Position numbers and translations under genes: made by a program. DNA of 8,027 nt from Deltaproteobacteria bacterium UBA1386 (lineage in GTDB: Bacteria > Desulfobacterota > Syntrophorhabdia > Syntrophorhabdales > Syntrophorhabdaceae), in NCBI GenBank assembly GCA_002305765.1, contig DBQU01000030.1, positions 1 to 8,027 on the forward strand, written 5' to 3'. Shown here one piece after another: positions 1 through 5,109 of this stretch (position 1 is its first letter; the number at the start of each line of letters is the position of its first letter). The notes under the pieces were generated by a model. The model was not told the DNA's origin, ran no database searches, and saw only the letters and a list, made by a program, of their open reading frames with translations.

Positions 1-1
1 G

Positions 2-20
2 GGGAGTAACATACAAGGTT
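2..20 (+). repeat. Left copy of 19-bp terminal inverted repeat
   Basis: Positions 2-20 read gggagtaacatacaaggtt, the exact reverse complement of 8009-8027. On the minus strand the copy follows a GTCTTTAA tag (19-26), the same tag that leads the heptamer elements elsewhere in the window. No transposase lies between the copies, so this is more likely a dispersed intergenic repeat at which an assembly stopped than the end of a transposon. Confidence 0.85.
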
Positions 21-38
21 AAAGACCAAAAAACGGAT

Positions 39-99
39 ACCGGAAGGCCACTGTACTTCAACTATAGGCTCGAAAGTTGAAGAGCCATGGTCTTCCGGT
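39..99 (+). other. 61-nt imperfect long hairpin
   Basis: The arm 39-50 pairs with 88-99: eight Watson-Crick pairs (accggaag with cttccggt), one G-T wobble, then three more pairs. After a symmetrical 5x5 internal loop (51-55 and 83-87), the arm 56-63 (cttcaact) pairs perfectly with 75-82 (agttgaag) around an 11-nt loop. It sits just upstream of the heptamer array and there is no U-tract after it, so it is not a standard terminator. It could be a cruciform, a structured RNA, or part of the repeat element. The pairing is read directly; the function is unknown. Confidence 0.6.
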
Positions 100-207
100 T
101 CTCGTCTTTAACCTGAAACCTGGAATCTGAAACTTGAAACGGTTTTTTTCTTCCTGAAACTTGAAAGCGGCTTTTCTGCCTGAAACCTGAAACGTGGAAC
201 TTGAAAC
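94..207 (+). repeat. Heptamer repeat element A (10 units)
   Basis: After a gtcttta tag (104-110) come ten degenerate 7-nt units of consensus YTGAAAC in three phased blocks: 113-140 (four), 154-167 (two) and 180-207 (four). The blocks are separated by pyrimidine-rich spacers of 13 nt (141-153) and 12 nt (168-179). Positions 94-133 match 3469-3508 at 34 of 40 bases. The last unit supplies the TTGAAA of a predicted -35 box for the HD-GYP gene. It resembles in kind the heptameric STRR repeats known in cyanobacteria, but with a different unit. Confidence 0.85.
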
Positions 208-229
208 CTTGCCCCACATGTCCGATAAT
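201..229 (+). promoter_or_regulatory. Putative sigma70-type promoter of the HD-GYP gene
   Basis: TTGAAA (201-206), a 17-nt spacer and GATAAT (224-229) fit a vegetative promoter. Alternatively tccgataa (221-228) matches seven of eight bases of the FliA -10 consensus GCCGATAA, though the matching -35 (tgaaacct, 202-209) is poor. The -10 box overlaps the ATG at 228. If the promoter is real, transcription starts near 236 and translation must start further downstream. Confidence 0.45.
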
Positions 230-1196
230 GAGCGTGGATGTTCGGCACAAAGATAAGGAAACACGCGCCGGGTCCACGGGGGTTTGTTTGGGCGAAAATG
301 ACCTGCAGAGGCTCCTTGCGTATCTGGCCGGGGCGGCGAAAGACGTGTCACGAGGGGAGTATCGCTCCGCCGCGGAGATATTCGAGCTCACGAAATCCGG
401 GAAGTACCCCCCGGATATAACGGAGCTTGCCGAAGCCTTCGGCATGATGATGGTGATGGTCGAGGCCCGTGAAGAGCGGCTCGAAAGGCTGATAGGGGAC
501 CTTCAGGAGCAGAAGTTGGTCCTGGAGAACACCTCGCGGGCCCTGCACCAGGCCAACATAGGAGTTCTCGAGGTCCTGGGAAGCGCCATCGCGAAAAGGG
601 ACCACGGTACAAGCGCCCACAACTACCGCGTCACCCTGTATGCATTGCAGATAGCTGCCGCCCTGGGCCACGCGGAAGAACATGTGAGAAGCCTCGTTAA
701 GGGGTCTTTTCTCCACGATGTGGGCAAGATAGGCATCAGTGACACCATCCTTCTCAAGGAAGGAAGCCTGACGGGCGGGGAATTCGAGACCATGAAGGGC
801 CACGTGCGGCACGGCTCCGATATCATCGCCAGCTATGCCTGGCTGGGTGACTGCGTCGACGTCGTCCTCTATCATCATGAGAAGTTCGACGGGAGCGGGT
901 ACCTGTCGGGGCTCAGGGAAGGCGAGATCCCGCTCAATGCGCGGATCTTTGCCGTCGCGGATGTGTTCGACGCGCTGACCAGCGCCCGACCGTACAAGAC
1001 TGCCCTGTCCTACGAAGAGGCAATGGACATGATGCGGAAGGCGAGGGGGTCGCATTTCGACCCCGAGGTCGTCGACGGTCTGTGCAGGGTCGGGGATGTC
1101 CTCTACCGGGAGGTATACTTCGCGGACGAGGACCGGCTGCGGCACACCTTGAAGCAACACATACACGAGCTTTTCAAAGAAGATAGCGACGTGTGA
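228..1196 (+). CDS. HD-GYP domain cyclic-di-GMP phosphodiesterase
   Basis: A cytosolic protein of 322 residues, predicted to hydrolyse cyclic di-GMP. Residues about 28-95 form a helical segment (EYRSAAEIFELT, then ELAEAFGMMMV, then a coiled-coil-like VEAREERLERL). I recall similar segments in front of signalling domains in Deltaproteobacteria. The HD-GYP domain covers about 108-300: H131, H163-D164 in HDVGKIGI, H192 and H195, HHE at 216-218, D221-G222 and D245 in ADVFDAL, so the metal ligands look intact. The usual GYP triad reads GYL (224-226). No transmembrane segment or receiver domain is seen. The start is uncertain: the frame is open from a TTG at 201 inside the repeat. ATG 228 lacks a Shine-Dalgarno. 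TTG 288 follows a GGGGG run by 5 nt and suits the promoter better, giving 302 residues. Domain call is firm, start is not. Confidence 0.93.
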   Translation: MSVDVRHKDKETRAGSTGVCLGENDLQRLLAYLAGAAKDVSRGEYRSAAEIFELTKSGKYPPDITELAEAFGMMMVMVEAREERLERLIGDLQEQKLVLENTSRALHQANIGVLEVLGSAIAKRDHGTSAHNYRVTLYALQIAAALGHAEEHVRSLVKGSFLHDVGKIGISDTILLKEGSLTGGEFETMKGHVRHGSDIIASYAWLGDCVDVVLYHHEKFDGSGYLSGLREGEIPLNARIFAVADVFDALTSARPYKTALSYEEAMDMMRKARGSHFDPEVVDGLCRVGDVLYREVYFADEDRLRHTLKQHIHELFKEDSDV

Positions 1197-1325
1197 CGGA
1201 TCTGTCAGTTGGAAGATCCTTTCCGGCAGGAAGCCGCGATCTGGTTCACGATCGCCGGTCCCCGCTTTTCCGTTCACCCCTTTAAGGTTTGGTCATTTCC
1301 TTTTTTTCCAGCTATTCGAACCTGA

Positions 1326-2396
1326 TCATTGTTCCGCGTCGTCTGCCTTGTATCTCTCCTCTTCGGAGTACCGGAAGATGTCGAAGACGGAGATAAAAAG
1401 GGCGAGCACGAGCGGACCCAGGATGAAACCGATGAAACCGAAGAACTTGATGCCCCCGAGAATGGCGAAGAATATGGCGACCGTGGGCATCTTCATCTTG
1501 CCCTTGATGATTAGCGGCCTCAGGATGTTGTCCACGGAGCTTATCGCGAGGACACCGACGAGAATGAGGATGACGCCCTTAAGATACTGTGCCTGAAAGA
1601 AAAGATAGATGACCATGGGGCCCCAGACGATGAAGGTCCCCACCACGGGAATGAAGGATGAGACGAACATGGCAAGGCCCCAGACCATGGGGGAGTGGAT
1701 GCCGAGAAGGGCGAAGGTGACGCCGCCGATGATCGCCTGTGTCATGGCGACGACGACGCCTCCATATATGGTGGAGACGACGATGTCCTTTGTCTGCTGG
1801 AGGAGCCGTGTGCGCTGTCGCCTGGAAAAGGGCATGAAGCCTTCCAGTTTTTCAATGAGGGCGGGACCGTCCTCGAGAAAGAAGAAGGTGCACAGGAACA
1901 TGAAGATGAAGTTGATGCCGCCGGCGACAATATTGCCGAAACCTATCTTGATCAGACCCGTTGACTCCTTGGCCACCTTCAGAATGCCCTGGGTGAGGGC
2001 CTCGTAGAATTCCGCTTCCGTCATGCGAAGAACGACGAGGAGCTTCTGGACGAAGGCGCTGACCACCGGGTGGCTGAGAAAGTTCTGGAGGATGTTGCCC
2101 TCGCTTGCCTGGATGCGGTTCACGAGGGCGACCGTCTCCTGGGTCAGGAGATAGGCGAAATAGGAGAAAGGCCCGATGATGATCAGGAAAATGGCAAAGA
2201 CCGTCAGCACCGAAGCGGCCGCCCGGTATTTTACGTACCTGAGGACAAACGCGTAGAAGGGGTAGAAGACGACGGAGAAGACGATAGCCCACATGATGGG
2301 GGACAGAAAGGGGTCGAGGATCCTATATGTCAGATACCCGAGCGCCGCGACGATGAAGATGAGGACGAGATTGTAAAACCTGTTCCCGGTGATCAT
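1326..2396 (-). CDS. AI-2E transporter / PerM family membrane protein (PF01594 type)
   Basis: A 356-residue polytopic inner-membrane protein with about eight hydrophobic segments (roughly 8-50, 60-86, 150-175, 205-265, 272-290, 305-340). Family landmarks are FFFLEDG (171-177), the glycine-rich YGGVVVAMTQAIIGG (211-225), SSFIPVVGTFIVWGP (246-260), DNILRPLII (289-297) and FGFIGFILGPL (319-329). Length is typical. Family members have been linked to export of autoinducer-2 or to ion transport, so the family name should not be read as proof of substrate. It is the last gene of the DUF948-YtxH operon, 80 nt after the YtxH stop. There is no clear Shine-Dalgarno before the ATG at 2396. A strong hairpin (2416-2447) ends 19 nt upstream, so its expression may be separately tuned. 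It is convergent with the HD-GYP gene. Confidence 0.93.
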   Translation of the reverse strand: MITGNRFYNLVLIFIVAALGYLTYRILDPFLSPIMWAIVFSVVFYPFYAFVLRYVKYRAAASVLTVFAIFLIIIGPFSYFAYLLTQETVALVNRIQASEGNILQNFLSHPVVSAFVQKLLVVLRMTEAEFYEALTQGILKVAKESTGLIKIGFGNIVAGGINFIFMFLCTFFFLEDGPALIEKLEGFMPFSRRQRTRLLQQTKDIVVSTIYGGVVVAMTQAIIGGVTFALLGIHSPMVWGLAMFVSSFIPVVGTFIVWGPMVIYLFFQAQYLKGVILILVGVLAISSVDNILRPLIIKGKMKMPTVAIFFAILGGIKFFGFIGFILGPLVLALFISVFDIFRYSEEERYKADDAEQ

Positions 2397-2415
2397 TGGC
2401 CCGACCGAAGAAGCA

Positions 2416-2447
2416 TAAGGCCGCCCCCTCCCACGGGGACAGCCTTA
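2416..2447 (-). other. 13-bp hairpin between ytxH-like and AI-2E genes
   Basis: On the minus strand taaggctgtcccc pairs over all 13 positions (two G-U wobbles) with gggggcggcctta around a 6-nt loop, gtggga. It lies inside the operon, after the YtxH stop and 19 nt before the next ATG. No U-tract follows on either strand, so it is not a canonical intrinsic terminator. It may stabilise the upstream mRNA, act as an attenuator, or bind a protein. Confidence 0.6.
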
Positions 2448-2476
2448 GTGAATGATATCAGAGTATCGATGGTATT

Positions 2477-2779
2477 TCAGCCCTGTTTTTCTCTTTCGTA
2501 AGCTTCCTTTCCAGCCTCCACCGCCTTGGTGATGATGTTCTTCTCCTTGTCGATAAAATCCTTGCCCTTATCGACGAAGCCGGATGCCTTCTCCTTGACC
2601 TGGCCCGCATACTCCCCGGCCCTGTCTCTCGCGTCCTCCGCGAACTCCTTGATCATCTTCCGCGTTTCTTCTCCCGTTTTCGGTGCCGTGAGGAGGGCCA
2701 CTCCCGCGCCTAGTATCCCGCCGATGAAGAAAGAGAGAAGAACCGTGCCCGCACTGAAACCGCTGTCTTGCTGTCCCAT
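2477..2779 (-). CDS. YtxH domain-containing small membrane protein
   Basis: A 100-residue protein with one glycine-rich membrane segment at about 8-31 (SAGTVLLSFFIGGILGAGVALL), followed by the TAPKTGEETRK junction typical of YtxH proteins. The rest is a highly charged, lysine/glutamate-rich helix to the C-terminus (repeating motifs such as KEKASGFVDKGKDFIDKEKN), probably cytoplasmic and coiled-coil or amphipathic. A very strong Shine-Dalgarno (AGGAGG) lies 6 nt before the ATG at 2779. It starts 16 nt after the DUF948 stop. In Bacillus subtilis ytxG-ytxH-ytxJ is a general-stress operon, and the DUF948-YtxH pair here has the same order. Molecular function is unknown; a cell-envelope stress role is inference. 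Confidence 0.9.
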   Translation of the reverse strand: MGQQDSGFSAGTVLLSFFIGGILGAGVALLTAPKTGEETRKMIKEFAEDARDRAGEYAGQVKEKASGFVDKGKDFIDKEKNIITKAVEAGKEAYEREKQG

Positions 2780-2795
2780 ACACTACCTCCTTTTT

Positions 2796-3191
2796 TTATT
2801 GCTGCGTCCCGCCCCTCAAGCAGGCATTCCTCAGAAAGTAACTCACGCCTGCCCTGATTCCGGCTTTCAACCCTTTTGTTTCGCTGACCGACGCCTGAGC
2901 CGCGCTCTTTACCGCGTAGCTCACCTGGTCCACCGCCTCTCCGACATTTCTCACCGAGCCCGAGATGTGCCGGATATCGTCCGTCAGGGTGCCCACGTCG
3001 TCTGTGATCTTCCTGACGCTCTTCAAGGTTGCCTGCAATTCCTCCAGTGCAGGCTGGAGGGTCGCCTCCGTGGTTTCCACGAACCTTTCAAGCGAGGCTA
3101 TGGTCCTCTTGAGGTTTAGTATCATGTAGACGACGTACACTACGAGAACAACTGCCGCCAGGGTTATGATACCCAGAAAGATGTTGCTCAT
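2796..3191 (-). CDS. DUF948 domain-containing protein (YtxG-like)
   Basis: A 131-residue protein with an N-terminal membrane anchor (about 4-25, FLGIITLAAVVLVVYVVYMI) and a long predicted coiled coil (about 27-105) of heptad-like leucine, valine and isoleucine spacing (SLERFVETTEATLQPALEELQATL, then repeated DDVGTLTDDIRHISGSVRNVGEAVDQV). This looks like the HAMP/methyl-accepting-like helices of DUF948. The start has a good Shine-Dalgarno (GAGGGGGG) just ahead of the ATG at 3191. It is the first gene of the minus-strand operon, with a leader of about 70 nt behind the promoter at 3269-3297. It likely acts with the YtxH protein at the membrane. Function is not established. Confidence 0.88.
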   Translation of the reverse strand: MSNIFLGIITLAAVVLVVYVVYMILNLKRTIASLERFVETTEATLQPALEELQATLKSVRKITDDVGTLTDDIRHISGSVRNVGEAVDQVSYAVKSAAQASVSETKGLKAGIRAGVSYFLRNACLRGGTQQ

Positions 3192-3205
3192 GGCACCCCC
3201 TCTTT

Positions 3206-3217
3206 GTCGATATCGAC
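3206..3217. promoter_or_regulatory. 12-bp perfect palindrome in operon leader
   Basis: GTCGATATCGAC is a perfect 12-bp palindrome. It lies between the promoter at 3269-3297 and the Shine-Dalgarno of the DUF948 gene, inside the predicted 5' leader. It could be an operator for a dimeric regulator or a small RNA hairpin. No second copy was seen in the window. Confidence 0.35.
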
Positions 3218-3268
3218 CGCGGAGCAGGATACGTAGCTTATGCCCTATCCCGTGAACGAACTTAATAC

Positions 3269-3297
3269 ATTATAACCTCTGTAGTACCGTAAGACAA
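3269..3297 (-). promoter_or_regulatory. Strong sigma70-type promoter of DUF948-YtxH-AI-2E operon
   Basis: On the minus strand TTGTCT (3297-3292), a 17-nt spacer and a perfect TATAAT (3274-3269) point at the DUF948 gene. The -35 box directly abuts the last heptamer of element C (ccgaaac, then cttgtct), so the repeat reaches into the promoter. Confidence 0.75.
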
Positions 3298-3347
3298 GGT
3301 TTCGGGAAGAAAAAACCGTTTCAGGTTCCACGTTTGAGTTGAAAGAC
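3298..3347 (-). repeat. Heptamer repeat element C (4 units, minus strand)
   Basis: Read on the minus strand: a gtctttcaa tag (3347-3339), three heptamers ctcaaac, gtggaac, ctgaaac (3338-3318), a 12-nt pyrimidine spacer ggttttttcttc (3317-3306) and one more unit, ccgaaac (3305-3299), leading into the operon promoter. The stretch from ctgaaac through the spacer is nearly the same as in element A (134-160). Confidence 0.8.
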
Positions 3348-3348
3348 A

Positions 3349-3376
3349 GTTGCGGGTTCCGGGTTGCGCGTTGCGA
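3349..3376 (+). repeat. Four GTTGCGG-type heptamers
   Basis: Four tandem 7-nt units, gttgcgg, gttccgg, gttgcgc and gttgcga, follow the junction word aaagacagttg (3342-3352). The period equals that of the YTGAAAC arrays but the unit is GC-rich. The array runs back-to-back with element C. Confidence 0.7.
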
Positions 3377-3468
3377 ATTAAGAGCCAGGGAGGTACAGTT
3401 CCCTTATGCTCAGACAGGTTTCACAGTCTGACTGTCCGGGAGGATCAGAACCTTTTTGGCCGCTGTTC
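3377..3468. other. Intergenic stretch with small inverted repeats
   Basis: No credible gene. Within it cagac/gtctg and gacag/ctgtc can pair around 3411-3435, and ccgg at 3436-3439 plus agaac at 3447-3451 can pair with gttct and ccgg at 3465-3473. This is a weaker analogue of the hairpin ahead of element A. The word ctttttggcc (3452-3461) recurs at 5001-5010. Confidence 0.35.
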
Positions 3469-3534
3469 TCCGGTTCTTGTCTTTAGCTCGAAACCTGAAA
3501 CCTGAAACGGTCTTCTTTTCTTGAAAGTTGAAAC
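3469..3534 (+). repeat. Heptamer repeat element B (5 units)
   Basis: A direct partner of element A. It has a gtcttta tag (3479-3485), units tcgaaac, ctgaaac, ctgaaac (3488-3508), a 12-nt pyrimidine spacer (3509-3520), then ttgaaag and ttgaaac (3521-3534). Positions 3469-3508 match 94-133 at 34 of 40 bases. The first unit after the spacer is the predicted -35 box of the flavoprotein operon. Confidence 0.85.
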
Positions 3535-3550
3535 CGTCTGTCCATATAAT
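3521..3550 (+). promoter_or_regulatory. Sigma70-type promoter of the flavoprotein/TtcA operon
   Basis: TTGAAA (3521-3526), an 18-nt spacer and a perfect TATAAT (3545-3550). The -35 box is a heptamer of element B. This predicts a leader of about 75 nt before the ATG at 3634. Confidence 0.6.
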
Positions 3551-3633
3551 AAGGCAACCAAAAAACAGGTTGTGGTCACGTGTCCCTGTCGCCCACGGCT
3601 CATTACCCATTACCTGTCTCTGAGGAGGATGTG

Positions 3634-4179
3634 ATGAAGAATGCGGTTATCCTTTTCGGGAGTCCCCGCAAGAAAGGCAATACTGTCGAACTGGCCCGTG
3701 CGGTGTCGGCCACGTTGAAGGAGAGAGGGTGGGGCGTAAGGATGCTCTATCTCAACGACCTCAACATCCGGCCCTGCCAGGGCTGCTATGTCTGCCTGCC
3801 GGGGGGCGTCTGCAAGATCAATGACGATATGAAGGACGTCCGCAAGTACATCATGGAATCGGACCTCATCGTTTACGCGACCCCCATATACTGGTTCGGC
3901 CCCTCGGGGCAGCTCAAGCTCGTCATGGATCGCTCCATCGCCTTCATGGACGAGAACTACGGTTCCCGTATCGAGGGGAAAAAGGCCATCACCCTGACGA
4001 CCTTCGCTGACAAGGACATGGATTCCTGCCGTCCGGCGATCGACATCTTCCAGAAGACCTTCGACCTTCTCAAGGTGGCATATGCGGGACAGGTCAACGC
4101 GCCGGGCTGCGAGCCGGAGGGAGGGGTCAGGCAAGAGTACATAGACAAGGCACGGGCCCTCGCCGAATCGCTGGCATGA
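3634..4179 (+). CDS. Iron-sulfur flavoprotein (NADPH-dependent FMN reductase / Isf-like)
   Basis: A 181-residue cytosolic flavodoxin-fold protein. GSPRKKGNT (9-17) is the FMN phosphate-binding loop, and ATPIYWFGPSGQLKLVMDR (82-100) is the second conserved flavin loop. Cysteines C48, C51, C54 and C60 give C-x2-C-x2-C-x5-C, the compact motif that binds a [4Fe-4S] cluster in the archaeal iron-sulfur flavoprotein Isf. It is therefore a likely electron carrier between a low-potential donor and an unknown acceptor. The start is set by an AGGAGG (3623-3628) five bases before the ATG; the frame is open from a GTG at 3580 but that extension lacks a ribosome site. Its stop overlaps the start of the TtcA-like gene (ATGA), so the two are translationally coupled and probably work together. 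The family call is firm; the partner is inference. Confidence 0.92.
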   Translation: MKNAVILFGSPRKKGNTVELARAVSATLKERGWGVRMLYLNDLNIRPCQGCYVCLPGGVCKINDDMKDVRKYIMESDLIVYATPIYWFGPSGQLKLVMDRSIAFMDENYGSRIEGKKAITLTTFADKDMDSCRPAIDIFQKTFDLLKVAYAGQVNAPGCEPEGGVRQEYIDKARALAESLA

Positions 4180-4907
4180 ACATCCGCGGCCCCTTCTACT
4201 TTATCACCAAAAAAACGGGCAAGGCCATCTGGGATTACAGAATGCTCTCCGACGGGGACAAGGTCATCATTGCCGTTTCCGGAGGCAAGGACAGCCTGTG
4301 CCTTCTCAAGATCATGCAGGAGCGGCTCAAGTTCGTGCCCATCAACTACGAACTCATCGCCTGTCACGTGGACATGGGCTTCCCCTGGGTCAACGCGGAC
4401 ATGCTCGCTGACTACTTCGAAAAGGAAGGCCTCTCCTACATCATCGCCAGCGCCCCCGAGGACTGGACGGGGGACATCGAGAACCTCGACTGTTTCTGGT
4501 GCAGCTGGAACAGACGCAAAGCGGTCTTCGACGTCGCGGCGGACATAGGGGCCAACAAGATCGCCTTCGCCCACCACATGGACGACATCATCGAAACGAT
4601 GCTCCTCAATCTCTTCTTCCAGGGCGAGATCGGTACCATGATGCCATACCAGGAGATGTTCGACGGTGAGCTTGCCATCATCCGCCCGCTCGCCTACGTT
4701 GAAGAGAAGGAGCTAGCCCGTCTCGCCACAATACTTAACCTGCCCGTCATCGCCTCGGAGTGTCCCCGGGGCGACGTATCGAAACGCAGCCTGGTGAAAG
4801 GCATAGTCGCCGATCTCAAGAAACACAACCGCAACGTGAAGAAGAACATCTTCAGAAGCCTCGCCAAGATCCGCCAGGAATACCTGCCGGAAAAAGCACC
4901 AGGATAA
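4176..4907 (+). CDS. TtcA-like PP-loop tRNA 2-thiolation protein
   Basis: A 243-residue cytosolic adenylating enzyme of the TtcA/TtuA group, which put sulfur on tRNA bases using ATP and a [4Fe-4S] cluster. SGGKDS (35-40) is the PP-loop. DCFWC supplies C106-x2-C109, followed by N112, R113, R114 as in the family's CxxC...RR segment. FAHHMDDIIETMLLN (131-145) is the HHxDD block, and C196 in ASECPRGD is the expected third cluster cysteine. It is shorter than the roughly 310-residue E. coli TtcA, matching short forms seen in anaerobes. The substrate (cytidine 32 or another base) cannot be told from sequence. The ATG lies within the stop of the flavoprotein gene, which suggests the flavoprotein may reduce its cluster or feed a sulfur-transfer step (inference). 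Confidence 0.92.
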   Translation: MNIRGPFYFITKKTGKAIWDYRMLSDGDKVIIAVSGGKDSLCLLKIMQERLKFVPINYELIACHVDMGFPWVNADMLADYFEKEGLSYIIASAPEDWTGDIENLDCFWCSWNRRKAVFDVAADIGANKIAFAHHMDDIIETMLLNLFFQGEIGTMMPYQEMFDGELAIIRPLAYVEEKELARLATILNLPVIASECPRGDVSKRSLVKGIVADLKKHNRNVKKNIFRSLAKIRQEYLPEKAPG

Positions 4908-4918
4908 GGACAGTTGCA

Positions 4919-4957
4919 GCCGCTCGAGCCGCTTGAACAGCTTGAACGTTTAGAGAC
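4919..4957 (-). repeat. Nonamer tandem repeat element D
   Basis: On the minus strand a gtctctaaa tag (4957-4949) is followed by 9-nt units cgttcaagc, tgttcaagc, ggctcgagc and a partial ggc. The tag resembles the GTCTTTAA that leads the heptamer elements, yet the unit length is nine. The word cttgaacgtt (4941-4950) has an exact inverted copy, aacgttcaag, at 5014-5023. The remaining 4958-5109 holds no convincing gene and no clear terminator. Confidence 0.55.
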
Positions 4958-5013
4958 AATTCTCCCTCATACCGTCCCTATAGACCCCGGATGAAGGACC
5001 CTTTTTGGCCTTT

Positions 5014-5023
5014 AACGTTCAAG
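5014..5023 (+). repeat. Inverted copy of the element D core
   Basis: aacgttcaag is the exact reverse complement of 4941-4950, 63 nt away. It is preceded by ctttttggccttta, whose first ten bases recur at 3452-3461 beside element B. This is consistent with a degenerate opposing copy of the repeat family between two convergent operons. Confidence 0.4.
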
Positions 5024-5109
5024 AGGCCGTTGACAAAGTCATTTCTGAAGTCGATTTGGGGCTCTTTCGTTATTCCGGCGAAGAAAATGAGTTGCGGTTT
5101 AAGCAGCCT

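Noticed and set aside
113..207. Heptamer array as a CRISPR array or iteron origin
   Set aside because: Units are 7 nt without unique spacers of constant length, there are no cas genes, and no replication initiator is present.
1236..1255. Hairpin gcgatc-N8-gatcgc as terminator of the HD-GYP gene
   Set aside because: Stem is only 6 bp and the nearest T-run is weak and not adjacent; the T-run at about 1302-1308 has no good stem before it.
348..1277. Long minus-strand open frame opposite the HD-GYP gene
   Set aside because: It is antisense to a gene with intact HD-GYP motifs, has no recognisable domain and reads as a composition shadow of GC-rich codons.
1326..2396. Evidence for a quorum-sensing system from the AI-2E family name
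   Set aside because: The family name is broad; no luxS, lsr or sensor gene is in the window, so the substrate cannot be inferred.
5005..5103. Possible gene remnant (in-frame stretch rich in E, V, D after 5005)
   Set aside because: No start with a ribosome site, no recognised motif, and the frame merely continues into the DUF2752 antisense.
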